From: Mugil cephalus
Lineage: Eukaryota > Chordata > Actinopteri > Mugiliformes > Mugilidae
Length of the DNA: 64,000 nucleotides
Direction of reading: 5' to 3'
Assembly: GCF_022458985.1 (NCBI RefSeq)
Contig: NC_061789.1
Location: forward strand, 18,580,357 to 18,644,356
Shown here piece by piece: positions 1 through 13,402 of the stretch; the first letter of the stretch is position 1; the number at the start of each line of letters is the position of its first letter. Below the pieces are notes generated by a model. It was not told the origin of the DNA and did not search any database. It was given only the letters and a program-made list of their open reading frames with translations. The translations under genes and the position numbers were made by a program.

Positions 1-3000
1 TCTCCACTTTTTCTTCATAGTTTTACCTCCAACCAATTATTTGGATGTGTCATACCAGTCACCCACCCACGCATGTAATACTCCTCCACCACTACAGCTT
101 CATAATCACCTCCCACACAGACATACAATACACAGTTTCACCCCCTACTCTACAACATCTTCTGCTGTTCCTAGATCTCTTTTTGGTTGTTGTTGTTGTA
201 AATCCTAAAATAATCAACACATGATTCTCACAAAGACATTTACTTCTTCCTCCTCTTCTGCATGGCCCAAAACTGTGGGCCAATTCTATCATTGAAAGGT
301 CACTGACAGTATTTATATCAGTTTGATATTAATCAGCAATCAATGCATCCTGCTGTCTTATCTTATCTTATCTTATCTTATCTTATCTTATCTTATCTTA
401 TCTTATCTTATCTTATCTTAACCTGTGTTATGCATGTCCTACTCAGGACAAACACTGCTTACAGTGAATTACAGTGAATTACAGTGTTGTGTTTTGTTTT
501 ATAATGGAGCAGTGGGGGCAAATTAGAGACTGCATAAAAGAAGTGGCCTCTCTCTGGAAACGGTGAAGTGCCTTAAATCTCTATTATTTCTAATGGCTAA
601 CAGTGGGCGACGCTGCTTGTTGGTTTCCCAATTGGTTTATGGTCTCAATCAGTAGTTTTATTATGGCCCCATGTGGACAGGATGTGGTTAAGGGCACGGT
701 TTCCCTGTGATTGTCTACCATATGGACATGAATTGTGACTCAGTCAGATCCACCCCTCACTCAAGCTCCTGGCCTGGCCTTTAAAGAACAATTTGGTTCA
801 CACATTTGAAATGTTAATATTATTGCTTCAGTTTTTACAACAATTAGCTTGGGGGAAACAAGGATAAAAACAAAATCAGGATTAATTCATGGGGCTGAAT
901 GTCACTCAGCATTAACACACTGCTGTGAAGCCTCTGCTTATTAACGTAAATGAACGCCTGTCAGCATAAAACAAGTATTATGACATTTCAAACTGCAGTG
1001 TTTGAAATGGTCAACACATGGTTACATCTCTCAGAGTGGTCGTTTGGGTTTCACTTTACATTTCTCCTCTCTGTCTCATTCTTGGCCCAGGCCTGTTCTT
1101 TAATGCAACAACTAGTCTAATTTCGCCCTGACCTCCCTGTGATATTGCCTCATAGTTCCTCCCTCCAAGACACAAACTGTGAATGGAGTGTGAGTAAACA
1201 GCCTTTGCATTGCCAGAAAACACTGCATTCTATTTCTGTCTCATCTGAATATCAATGAGGTGCTCTTCTGGATTCATGCTGGAGAACGACTTCTATGTCG
1301 GGGGGTTATTGTTCTCTTGTCGGGTAGCTAAATGCTTTCTGGCATTGTTCCTCCATGAGGGTTATCTCATGCTAGCTTAGGGAAATTGTACTTTTCACTC
1401 TCTGTCTTGGTCTCTTAGTATTAAAAAGATGGATGACTGTATGCAAACATGGACAGGCAAAGCTCCTCGCTCAGGCCCTGCTGGCGTTCTGTTATACTCC
1501 TTACTGCACAAAGATTCAGAGAGAGCTGATCTTTTCTACTTTTTTCTCTTTTCATTAAATCTGGCATCCAGTTCCAAGCAGTAAACAGACTTTTCTCCCC
1601 GAGGTGTGACATGTGCAGTGTTTTGGAGGGATGGTAGAGCAGACTATATGAGGACACTGAGGAAACTCTTTTCTATTTAAAATGTTACCCATCACATGGA
1701 ATTGTTGGCCAACCTTTTCAACCTCTCTGCTTGTCTTTATCATTAGTGTGTTTTTTGTGCTCACAAAAGCAAGTTCAGTGGTGTGAATGACACTCATGGA
1801 TGAAGGCAGGTGATAAATAAAATTGATTCAAACTAAAGTGTCCTGATCTTCCTACTCAACTCCACTCCATGCTCCGCCAGGCCCTCATCAATCAGTGGCT
1901 TGAGCAGAGAGGGGGGTGGAGGAGCTTGTAGGCAATCAAATCGACTGATAAGCCAGCCGAATCGTGCAGGCTTTCACACGGCCAGATGCCCTCAGCCTCA
2001 GCACATAGAAAGAGTGGGCCAGTCTAACATTTCATCCAATCCAGCAGAGACCTTCTGAGATGAATGGGCGATATTAAATCACAAGTTAAATGAATTGGGC
2101 AAACTGACCCGGGACAGAGTGCACTGTTTTCTTCCTCTCTCAGAAGTCATGTGAACAAATATGGACCAAGAGCACGTCCCCAGTGAATGGGATATATCTG
2201 ATGTTGTCTGTATGCCGTGCACTACCATTTTCAGATTGGTTTTGTAAAGGTCTTTGTCCACAGTGAAATGTCAAAACCATAAGAATGACTGCATGTCAGC
2301 GTATTACAGCAAACGTCTGGTGAGAGTAAGGCGGGAAGTGGAGGTCAGGGTGGAGGGAGGGGTCAAGCTTGTGCTAGTTTTTGTGCTCCATAGCAACAGT
2401 TCATTTTACTTAAATTTCCCTGTGAGTCATAACTCAGTTATACTCTATTGTAAAAAAGTCATCCACTAAATTAAATCTGAAAACCATCTCTCCATCATTG
2501 CTCCGTCGTCAGTTGATGTTTTCAGAGCTAAAAAGAAGCTTTTCTGACACTCCCTCACTCAAGTGGATAAATCCTCAAAATGTCGGTCTCACTGATATAA
2601 TGGCACCTCTGCTGGGATCAACTTCGCCATGGAGTCTCCGCATAATCACTCACTTTTAATACTGTATGATTATAGCTGATCACAGCACTAGTGTTGTATG
2701 ACACAAATCTGAATTGCCAAAATAGTCTTTTTAACAGATAGAGCAAGCAACCCTTTATTGATTGTTCAGTTTTTGTTCAGCCACGCAAAAAAACACAAAA
2801 TGATAGATAGTGAATTAACAGACAGTTCGTACGGTCCAATAACATATGATGGCTTAGGCTCTATCCGAATTTAAAATTGGACACTCGTAGATGCTGGTTG
2901 AAAAACTGATTCCAATATTGTGCTTTATATGCCTGTTCTGGTTTATACCTTTGATGATTTCTTTTCTATGTGGCTGTGACATTGGCAGAACTGGGCAGAA

Positions 3001-6000
3001 AAGTGCCACAATGTTCTTGGACAAAACTGCGTTTTCTTCTGACCGTGCTGCCTCTGGAAAATATAATAACCAGGCTCACACATTATAATGGTCTGGACAC
3101 ATTGTGCTCATTGATAAATAATAATGCTGTATTTTGTAAGTCCTTGTGTATTGTTGAGTGTGGAAACGACAAGCTATCTTATACACCTCTGTAGAGTGAA
3201 TTACTCCAGTATAGAATACAAAGAAGAGAAGCAGTGAGCAGTTCACAGCATTAAGGTTTCCTGGCTCTGGGGCTAGCTAATCAATTACTATGGACTGATT
3301 CAAGGCCTTTTTCCAGTCATCCACAACCTCATGTCATAGCTGAATCTCTTCTTATTAGAAAAAAAAATGGAGATCAATTCTAGTTGTAGTGACTGTGAAA
3401 CCCACCACACAATCCTCAGAGGAGATGCACTACCAAGATGAATTCAGTCTCTTGTACATTTCTGAAATAGAAAGCACCGCTCATACAAAGAAGAATCTGC
3501 TGACAATTCATTTTGTGTCACTTCTATCTTACTACAAGCATCTCCCCAGCCCTTCCACCACTTTCAATCAATTCCATCACTTGCTCCCCCTCCTTCCAGT
3601 TATACCACAGTCATATTTTCAGCCAGGATATTCCACCAGGATGTCCTCTCAGGATGTCATGGATGCCCCGCAAAGCTGCATTTCATCTGCCTTTGGCGGC
3701 ATGACAGCCTCCATTGGCCTGTTTCTCTTTCTGCAGCCTCCAGTCATCCATTAATCACCCACAACCTTACAGTACAGCGGAGCTCTGCTACACGCTCTGT
3801 AAACACAGCAGCGTCAACAAGTGGTTTCCACTATGTACAGTTTTTTTTCCCACTAAATTTATCCACAAAAAGAAGCCAGAAGAACATTTAAAGTATGATT
3901 TACCACAGGAAACATTCATGTTCAGCTGACAGTTGAAAAAAAACACACAAGTGCAGCAAAAAAAAGCAACAAATCCTCACATCAAAGTAATTAAAAGTAT
4001 AGATATTTGACACTTTCGCCAAATGGTTCCTTGATTACATAGTAAACATGTCTAAAGACTCGTATGCTAGACTCTGAGCTTCTCTACACATCCTGATTAC
4101 AGCGCCACCTGACTACGACTGTTCTACCGCTCTCACAGTGCGTGCTTTCATTCAGACGACACGGTAGGAACGCGCATCCACAAAGTTTTGTCGTGAAAAT
4201 GCTGACTGTCTCAGCATTGAACAGCCTAACCTTGAGGCTGCTTATATGGGCTGTGTGATCTGAGCGTAAGGGGAAAACTCAAAACTCTGCATCTAGATGT
4301 GGGCAGATGGCCAGGGGCCCACTTCAAACCAAAGGTCAGCAGGCATTGCAGTAGGAGTGCTGAAGAAACTTTTATCTTACATGCTGCTGCGCTCCTGTCT
4401 GCAAAACTCTCACATCACGCATGCTGAACTACTGGTGGTCACTTTGGCTGGCATACCGAGCGATGACAGGCTTTTGACTCGACAAATGATGTTTGCCTTT
4501 AGTTATGACAAAGCTTGTTTAAAACTAAAAAGTACTTGGATACTATAATTTCTTCTCCAACTACCTTTTACACACACATGCTACATTTCAGTTCCATCAC
4601 ACATCCTTTTTTTATTGCGTCTTAGTGTCTCACTGAAGACGCAAGGGCAGAGGAGCAGTGAGTTGTCTGGTGATGGCGTTCCAGCTGGATCATCTGGCAG
4701 TCAGTTTGAATTTTAGAGTTCTGTTGCAGCTTTTGTTAGAGCTCAGATTTTCCTGTACACTCACCAGGGCACTGTTTGGACACTGGGATCACTTGAGTCA
4801 GTGTGTTACCAGCAGCACCCAGACCACATATTGGCAGTGACACCTGTTAAGTATCCACTAATTACTGCCATCTGCATTGTTTTTATTTCATCATTGAATA
4901 ATCCTGTATATTTTCATCGTATTTTATAATGTTTTGCAGAAATATTCATTCATCACTCCCAAAAGTTTTAGACATGGACTATTAGTATGTATCGTGAATT
5001 ATATAGACATACAGATACACAGTACACTAGATAAATCAGAGGACCAATAAATAGGACCAGTGATTTATTTATTTGTTTACACTTTGGTATAAAAGCCCTC
5101 ATTTATGGCTCCGCAGAGATTCCTAAGAGCAGAAATAGGAACTTTTGGACGACCTTCAAGATGGAGCAGAGGATTGGTTTCTGGGTCAATCAAGAAGCAA
5201 AGAGCTACAATATGTAATAAAGAAATGGTGATGCACTATTGGGCTCTAAGACACGAAAAGTAATAATAAAATAAACATGTCAAGACAATCTGTGAACAGC
5301 TCATCGTGTTACTGAGGCAATCAAGGCTTAATATGATGAGTTTCAGTTTAGAAAGTTGATGGTATCTTTTCAGAGGCACAGATGTCATGGGTTGGCTACA
5401 CCGATCCCCCCCTTTCTGCACCCGAAGCTTCAGCACTCCTGTCTAAAAAGGTTAATGCACACTGGAGTCCCAGTGGAAGGACTAGACCGCGTTCGTGGTT
5501 ACACTTGGTTACAATTTATTTGCTGGGATTTTGCAGCTTGCGGTTCAAATCTAACACATTTACAGAAAAGGTTTCAGAGAATAATGTGCCATTTTCATAT
5601 TTTGGGTCAAAGAACTGTTTTGATTTGTGGAAGAGTTTGCATTTAGTTTGCATTAGATGCAGCTCGATGAACACACTCCTTCTTTCACGCACACTCTTTT
5701 TATACAAGTTAAAATGACTCCTCTGCTGAGTATTTAATGATGAGGCATGACTTAAAGGAGGCTGCAGTTCAACAGCACCACCAACATTCCTACAGAGGGA
5801 CTACACTAGGAGCTTAAAATACCACTTCTTTTTATCTAAACATTTAGTATAATGTATAAGATTTAAAGAACAGCCAATACAAAGGCCTTTGTTTGTGTAA
5901 TAACTCTCCTGGTTTTAGTTTTTTTTTTTGGTGTGTTCTGTTCTCTGGCTGAGTGGCTGCAAATATCCTGTCTCTGAGAGAGAGTCTTTGAAGCGAGAGA

Positions 6001-7774
6001 ATAAGGTTAGACCACAAAGCCCTGGAGCGAAAAAGAAAAAAAAAATACTAAGGAGCACACAGTGGATGCTTTATTTATTGTATATCACAGAGAGAGGGAG
6101 AGTAGAGGTGATGAAGGGTTGGCAGAGAGGTCTTGGAATTTATACTGATTGCATTTGTTGCAGTCCAGAGGGAAAGGCAAAAGGATTGTAGGTCTACTGT
6201 ATATATATAAAAAAGCTTTACATTATTTTGTGATGCCACGTCGACTCTTCTGTTCTTTACAGCGGCTTTGCTGATCGGAACACAAACCTACCTACGTCTC
6301 TGGGCGGCTGATTTAGAATCTGTTTTAACTCACTGAACTGTTGATCACTGACATCCACTGTGGTGGTAAACTATGATTCACTGGCGGAGAGAGTCCTACT
6401 GAGATGCTGAGAGCTTCCTGATCAGTCTTACAGAACAGAACAAGGGAAATCATGGTGCACATGTGTGATTGTAATACGTGCCTTTGGGGCTGTTCACTTG
6501 TAACTGTGAACTAGCTCGGTCCTCCCTGCCTCCCCCTCCGCCTGCATGCATCATTAAGCTGACCAACACTGTGCTCGGTGTGGCTATGCGGAGGAGAACA
6601 CAGACATAAACAAGCTCCAAGCACCTCGCTAATGCTGTTTGTCTTCTTTATGGCCCATTTTGCACACCGAACATGGATGTGGCTGAAAGGAGCTCTATTA
6701 CGATAATTAAAAGAGAAGCCAGTCGACCAGGCTACTGTTTGTTGTAATTTTCTGCATTGTTGCTGCATTGAGCTTCATTAGCTGTGTTCACCTAAAATCT
6801 GCTGAGCTCTTTGTGAGTGGATTGCCGATACGGCACCTTCGTGAGGATTCAAACCCGCAACACTACCCGCATCAGTACCAGTGGGTAGGCAGATTTTTTT
6901 TTCAGCTGTATTCAAACACTGAAATGCTTTGTAGCACACTTTATCTCTCGGGGAGGGGGAAAAATAAAACAATAAAAACACACCCTAAAGTATGGAGAGA
7001 AAGTAATGTATTTCTTTATAGTTATGGTCACCATAAATAGCTTTTATGCCTCCGCGCTCTCTCCCAGGAGTGTTGTTTAACTGACTCTTGTGACCTGTGG
7101 TAGTGCGTGAAGCTCCCTCTCACTACTGATTCACTGAACCTAACTTTTTCTCCTATCCATTTACTGACTCTCGCCTATCTGTCCAGGTGCCACCAGCTGA
7201 AGAGGAGTGTTGACTTCCAGACTAAAGCGAACCTTCCAAAGACCAACAAAGCCTTCACTCTTTCACCTCAGTGGTGTTGAGATGCATGTACCTGGCTGCC
7301 CCTCAGCCTGACCATCCAGCAGACGAAGGATTATGGTAATGCCACCTTAAGCCTGCTTTGTTTAACAAGGCGTATGTGTGTAGTGGGACTTGCTCACAAT
7401 GAAGCTTTGTATAAAAAATGTTAATTTTAACCTCTGATATGCAATTTGCAGCTGCTCCATTTCCCTGTGGGCTCAAATGAGCGAGTAAAGTGAAAAAAAG
7501 ATTTAGATGTAAGCAGGAGCGCTGTCAGTTTTTTTTTGTTTTGTTTTTTACTTACTTATACAATTTCCATAGATCCACATCATGCCATATTTCAAAGAAA
7601 GTGTCCAGGCTGCTGAGGTAACAGTTAGTCCAGATCCAGAGCACCAGTATGGAGTCTTGAGTTAGAATATGTTTGCTTTATTTGTGAAAGAAGTGTGATT
7701 TGTGTACACCATGTGCTCAATCCAAACTCCCACACTTCAGGTTTTTTACTTGCTGTTGTCAGAGAGCGCCTTAC
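1..7774 (-). other. kcnj3 intron 1 (partial), no coding sequence recognised
   Basis: This lies downstream of the kcnj3 exon 1 donor on the minus strand. I looked for the expected next exon (the cytoplasmic beta-sheet region of GIRK1) and did not find it, so the intron is longer than 7.7 kb. It holds one pentanucleotide microsatellite near the left end. The rest is AT-rich sequence with short open frames that resemble no family I know. Confidence 0.6.
356..420. repeat. (TCTTA)13 microsatellite
   Basis: Thirteen perfect tandem copies of the pentanucleotide TCTTA lie in intron 1 of kcnj3. The tract is uninterrupted, so length polymorphism is likely. Confidence 0.97.
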
Positions 7775-8440
7775 CTTTATGAGCTTGCACCTGATCTGCG
7801 CGGACACCATGTGGCTGTTCCGCAGGTTGCCCACGCGGAACATGAGACACAGTTTGCCGTCTCGCTGGGAAATCACTGCGTCCTGGCTGAACATGAGCGT
7901 CTCTGCGCGTTTCTTGGGCTGGGACATTTTTATGAACATGCAGCCGATGAGGAAAGCGTCCACTATGGAGCCCAGCAGCGACTGGAACAAGAAGAGGATG
8001 ATGCCCTCTGGGCACTTCTCTGTAATGTACCGGTAGCCGTAGCCGATCGTGGCTTCAGTCTCGATGAAGAAGAGAAAGGCTGAGGGGAAGTTGTAAACAT
8101 TGGCCACGCACGGGGTGTAGGTCGAGTCGTGGCCGTGATTTAGATCTCCCCTGATGTAAGCAATGATCCACCACATCGATGCCATGACCAGCCATGCGAT
8201 GGTGTACGTTAGGATGAAGATGAGTAGGTTCCATCGCCACTTTAGATCTACCAAAGTGGTGAACAAGTCAGAGAGGTACCTGCTGGTCTCTCCGCCGAGG
8301 TTTCCGTGTTGCACATTGCAGCGACCGTTCTTCTCCACGAAGCGTTGGCGTTTCTTCTTGACCGGAGCAGAAAAAGTGGTAGCCCGGTTTGTGTTAACCA
8401 CCTGGTAGTCTTCGCCAAATTTTCTACGAAGTGCCGCCAT
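7775..8440 (-). CDS. kcnj3: kcnj3 (GIRK1) first coding exon, G-protein-gated inward rectifier K+ channel (partial gene)
   Basis: The exon encodes 222 residues and ends in phase 0 at a GTAAG donor (complement of 7770-7774). The ATG at 8438-8440 has G at -3 and G at +4. Visible elements are the cytosolic N-terminus (1-70), membrane helix M1 (about 71-93), the pore loop with K+ filter TIGYG at 131-135, M2 (about 146-170), and the start of the cytoplasmic domain. Cys111 and Cys143 match the conserved extracellular disulfide, and Asp161 is the M2 rectification position. Phe125 sits where GIRK1 has its characteristic pore Phe and other GIRKs have Ser. With the N-terminal MAALRRKFG and [19 protein letters not shown] blocks, this identifies GIRK1 rather than kcnj5, kcnj6 or kcnj9. 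GIRK1 normally works in heterotetramers opened by G-beta-gamma in neurons and heart. The C-terminal exons were not found and should lie left of the window. Which teleost duplicate this is (3a or 3b) is undetermined. Confidence 0.95.
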
Positions 8441-10498
8441 TTCAGCTCTGCTGAAGCAAAAGAGAAAACTTGCAGCTTAATCCATGTTTTCGTTAGTTTG
8501 AGCCTCCAAAACACGGGTTATCTGCAGTGCGTAAAATGCGCCATGACCACTTTAGCGCGCACAGTAAAATCTATAAATAAAATAAAAATTAAGAAAAAAT
8601 CGCGCGTATTTTAGTGCTGCCGTGGATCCACAGTGCTTAAGAGGCCCAGCTGTTAAACTTTTATTTGAAAATGTCCACAGTTCTTCCAGTTATTTGACAT
8701 GACTCCAGAGAATCGGCGACTGTAGCTGTGCGCTCTGCTCAGCCGCCACTCACTGACTGGCGAGCTGCTCTCCAATGGAACGAACTACGAAGAGCTGACT
8801 ACCATTCAGGGCTTTTGGTGGACCATAGAGCAGGAAGAGGGAAGAGTCAGTGTGTGAGACAGGGATGGATGAGAAGAGGGGGAGGGAAGGGGCAGGGAGA
8901 GAGGAGGAGAGAGTTACACAAGACAGCGTTCGTGTGTCAGACTGAGGTGAGCATTGACTCTTTACATAGTTCATTCTGCCAATTAAACACACGCGGGGCT
9001 TAATTGGTATATCAGTCAGTGAGTGAATACATTTTTTCTTAAGGAGTGCTTACATTGCCTTTATATTGTAGTTGTAATTTTCTTTTATTATTAACAGCAC
9101 AGGGAATCACAGAAGGAAAGAAAGCGATGAAACTGGAGGATCTCTGTGCTTTCAAGTCAGACTGTGCCACCTACTGGAGGGACAAACACTGTGCAGACCT
9201 GATCAAATGTGTTGGGGCAACATGAGGTGCGGACAAAGCTGCAGCTACACATTTTGCTTCTTTTAACCTATACCAAAAGAAGTCACAACTTATTAAACTG
9301 AAGTAATAACGACAAGTGTCTTAACAGTAACTTAAAAAGTACAATACTGATATCAATACGGTGCTGATTTGAATGTTTGGATTTCCCTTTAATCTAAATT
9401 TAATGAACGCTTGTTAACATTTTACCACTATCCAAGCCCTTTGCTTTATGTTGCCCCTGTGAAATCTGACATTAAATCTGCGCTTCTGCTGTTTCCCCTG
9501 CAGCCCTCATATTGATTTAGACATTGGATGGATTTCCTTGGCTACTATTCTCCCAAAGGACGCTCATAAAAAGGATTGGTTGCCCTTGGATCTCGTTTAG
9601 GCTCATTTTAATCAGTCTGCACATAAAGGTTTGTTCTGCATGTAAGTGCTATTATCATTACGGTTAACTAATGCATAATTATAGTTCTAGTCACACAGGT
9701 TGTGTAAAGACACTCTAATAGTCTAATCTCATTTAGCAACTGCCCCTCGTCTCAAGTGTTTTCGTTCAGTACATTCTATTATATTGAGACCACTGTGGTC
9801 TGATAGAAAATAGGCCTCTCAAAACAACATCTGGAATCAGTCAGTTAAATTATTCATTAATGAAGCGCTCTTAAGATACACTTTTAAGGAATTTTACACA
9901 TTTTCTCAATAAATCATGTAATGAAGTGATTTTAAATCTTTTAGCATCGTTTACCTATGTTTTGCTACTAGGAAAAACAAATAAAGTGTCAATTCTGACA
10001 TTAAAAATGCAGAGCAACAGTCAAGAAATCCTGACTTCTGTACTGCTCAGTATTTGTTCAAACTAGCAGAAGTTCGCTGCTTTTAAAGTGTGTTGCCTTG
10101 CACAGAGAGGCTTTTCTGTCTCCGCCGTCCATTTGGGGACAGTAAAGGTTATCTTGTCTTAAAAAAAAATCAAGGCTTTATGACGCAACATTTAGTCAGC
10201 GTCATAAAGCCCAGCTCCAGACCTGCAGCTGATGCCGCCTCACGACATTGTGACAAGGACTGGCCCCGAGACCGTGTTACCTTCTTAAAGCCTGTATAAG
10301 AAATTTCACAATTGATGTTGGTAAATGTGAGCACAGGTCACAACTTACACAACTAAAGGACAAGTCACACTGTCCTCTCAACAGCTCTTCAATGGCACGT
10401 CCTTGGTGATTTTTTTCTTCCCGTACGTTTTTCAAATATGAGACATCCATCACTTCAAACACATTAAGGAAGTCTGCTGTCAGAAACCTCCATCTTCA

Positions 10499-10541
10499 TG
10501 ATATGACATGATATGATATGATATGATTTGATATGACATGA
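10499..10541. repeat. degenerate (ATATG)n short tandem repeat
   Basis: A run of ATATG-like pentamers (ATATGACATG, ATATGATATG, ATATGATTTG) lies immediately upstream of a dispersed-repeat fragment. Confidence 0.8.
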
Positions 10542-10611
10542 CTTATTATCTCCACCAGATAATAAGTCCTGAAAGACATTCACTCAAGGACTAGTATATA
10601 GTTTGTTCAAT

Positions 10612-10690
10612 TGAATTCAGTTCAGTTTTATTTATATAGCGTCAATAACAATACAGATTGTCTCAAGACGGTTTACAAAATCTGATCTAA
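10612..10690. mobile_element. fragment of a common teleost interspersed repeat
   Basis: The segment reads TTCAGTTCAGTTTTATTTAT, then ATAGCGTCAATAACAATACA, then a TCTCAAGACGGTTTACAAAA block. This matches the remembered consensus of a very abundant fish dispersed repeat (AATTCAATTTTATTTATATA, then GCGCC and CTCAAGGCGCTTTACA). I cannot assign it to a named family without a repeat library. Confidence 0.5.
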
Positions 10691-11436
10691 TCAGATCTAG
10701 AGATGGTTGCTTTATTCACGGAATGAAAAAGATCTCCAATTATCAATTAGTCCTTTGGGGTAATTCCAGCTCATTTTTAATATTATAATGAAGGCAGATG
10801 GTGGTTATACCGAAAAGAAGGACCCGATATTTCCCTATACCTGCTGATGGTGATAAAACAACATCACCAAAATGTTATTTGACCATTATTATCTGACGTG
10901 ACATTTCTTTTGAAAGGCAAGCTGAAACATTAAAACCCAAGTAACATTTGCATTACAGATAACTGAATGCAGATAAAGAGACGCTTTCCATGCGTCATAG
11001 GTGCAACGAATCATTCAAACAGATTTCTGAGAAAGAACAAAAAAAAATATTCCAAGTGGCATTTTTCTGACTCCCACTGTTTTTAGCTCAGTAAATGAGT
11101 TGCTTTTGGTAGTGATTTAAAAAGCACCTCTGGAGACTAGTTTAAATCACTACAGCCAAGCCAACTTGTGTATCCTCTACGTGCTGCCTTCAAACAGAGT
11201 CTCTAAGCCACCAACAATTTAGCAAGCTAAAATACATATTAGGCATACACACAAAATACATATACGTGACCTTTTAAAAAGCAAACACATCACATCTTGT
11301 AAACCCAGACAATACAAGACCTGCCAGGTTGTGGATACCACAAAAAGACTTGGGTATATATACTGGATAAACCAATATTTAAATAGTTTCATTTGCTTTG
11401 GTGAAATAGATCAGAGACATTTTTATCTCTCATGTG

Positions 11437-11625
11437 CTGACTGTGTTAGCACATGGTTAGCATAGCTTAGCATAAACGTAGAGATAATAAAGTCTGCCTA
11501 CTAACACCGCTAAAGCTTGCCAACACCTTTGTTCAGTCAGTACACAAGTGACCACTAGAAGCCTGCTAACATTTATGTGGTGGCTGTTTCCAGATTGAAT
11601 GCTAAGCTAAGTAGTTTAGCTGATT
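11437..11625. repeat. imperfect inverted repeat with TTAGCATAGCTTAGCATAA arm
   Basis: GTTAGCATAGCTTAGCATAA at about 11456-11475 is answered by AATGCTAAGCTAAGTAGTTTAGC at about 11598-11620, its approximate reverse complement. GGCTGTTTCCAGATTGAATG before the right arm resembles a nonautonomous teleost repeat that I recall having the same GGCTGTTTCC and ATGCTAAGCTAAG blocks. It is probably an old MITE-like copy. Confidence 0.4.
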
Positions 11626-12590
11626 TTTCCTTTATTTAACAATGTTAGCATTGTTGATTTCTTACCCTCTCCTGGAGAGTTATAAGCCTTGACCATTATC
11701 AGGACAAGCTTCCACGTAAAGGTCAAACTTGTTTTTTTTTTTGTTGTTTTTTTTTAAATAATAATAATAATGGTGTTTATCATTTGCAGCACCTCACCAA
11801 ATAAAATCACCCACTGCACAGACGTCTAATAACTAATGAGGGACTTGCATCTCAATAGAGGGAACTCGTACGGCTGTGATCCTCCTGACAATTAAGGATT
11901 AGAGTGCAGACAGCCAGGATCGCCATCTGTTATGTGTAGGCATCAGGCTTTCCCAGTGAGAGGAATCTAAATCAGCACAGCACAGGAAATCTCCAAACCT
12001 TGTCTCTCCACTGTGCACGCCGCACTTGGCTTTCAGCGTTAGGTGAGGAGCGAATATTGACAAGCACATATAAGTGATGTGTGTATATGTGTGCGAGGTT
12101 GGGATCAGAGGGAACAAAGACATGCTGCACAGACTGAATTATTAATGAGCAGTTACAATTGATAACTATCTGTGTCATGTGATACGCAAATTGCCCCAGA
12201 TGAAAATGCTGGAGTGTGTTTCCAGTTTACCCTTCTTCATAGCTGTGGTCTGAGTGCAGGTCATGTCTCACTTTGGTGTCCGCTCCACGATTAGGACGGA
12301 CGACTCGTTCATTGACCAGGGACTCAGTGGCATATGATGTGACTCCCAGTGCAGGAGTCCTAATGTCTCTGACCTTAATGTCCCAAACACTGAGCTAATA
12401 GCAGGGACTGATGGAAAGGTGAGCCATACATTGATGTTTCCAGACTGACACTGAAGGTTCAAAACACAACACTGAAACAGGGTGTCCAAGGTGTCCTCTC
12501 TTTGTCTCTTCCCAAGGGTTTACACTACTATACAGGATTAATAGAGGTTTTAATGGGCTAAATAACTAAGATATTAACTAATATCTAACT

Positions 12591-12738
12591 TATTCTATTT
12601 TTCTATTCTATTCTATTATTTTATTTTATTTTATTTTCGTTCCTATGTCTGGTTCATGTATGTTCTTTCTTATCTTGGGACTCTTAGACAAAACAATTTC
12701 TCTGTGGGGGTCAATAAAGTGATCTTGAAAATTATTTT
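12591..12738. repeat. (TTCTA)n/(TTTTA)n tract followed by a LINE-tail-like segment
   Basis: Pentanucleotide repeats occupy about 12591-12638. The next 100 bases end in CAATTTCTCTGTGGGGGTCA and AATAAAGTGATCTTGA. This resembles the end of many fish non-LTR retroposons (TTTCCCC..GTGGG..TAATAAAGG..ATCTTA). The repeat tract is certain; the retroposon reading is tentative. Confidence 0.45.
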
Positions 12739-13354
12739 GTTGTTGAGTTTTTTCTATTAGTTCCAAGTTTTTGTCTTTCAGTCTTTAATGTTTGCAACCA
12801 TGTTTAATATTAAATCTTCAAAGTAATTCATTATTTATTTAGTTTCCTGGTTTGAACTAGAGATATATTCTAATTATGGATTTCATATTAGACTCATCAG
12901 GCCGCTGCGGCAGTCATACATATTTAAAGACTCGAAGACGAGAGTGATTTCAAAGATTTTACTGTCAGCTGTGTCATCGTGGACATATGAAAAGAGCAGG
13001 GACATCAAAAAAATAAATCCTCTCGCTGACCCTTTTTGCATTACTCTACTGTCTGCATTTATATTATACCCTGCTTTCTGAATTAATTGGCTCATTAGAA
13101 AAGAGAATTAGGAGTGGGGGGTGTGAGGCCTGACTCTGATGTGCTCTTAGATGTATACATAATCATTCATCCAGCAGATCTAAGGGCTTTGCTTCGAAAA
13201 ACATCTGCTACGAGGATTTGAATGGCTGGTGTAAGACTGTTCTTGTGAACTATCTGTCTCAGATATTTCAAATTACGTCCATTCAATGTGATGTTATCTA
13301 GATCATCAATGGTAAAGCAGAAAAATGTCAAACCAATCCTTCCATTACACTTTG

Positions 13355-13367
13355 GTGTGTGTGTGTG

Positions 13368-13402
<35 letters not shown>
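13355..13402. repeat. (GT)n microsatellite
   Basis: About 24 GT dinucleotides with a single GC interruption. The Cys-Val and His-Thr open frames across it on both strands are composition artefacts. Confidence 0.97.

Noticed and set aside
3389..3754. 121-codon plus-strand frame in the kcnj3 intron
   Set aside because: No family resemblance, no splice context and no start context of note; a frame of this length is expected by chance in this much sequence.
7695..8408. Several 80-127-codon plus-strand frames opposite the kcnj3 exon
   Set aside because: They are shadows of the GC-rich channel exon read on the wrong strand.
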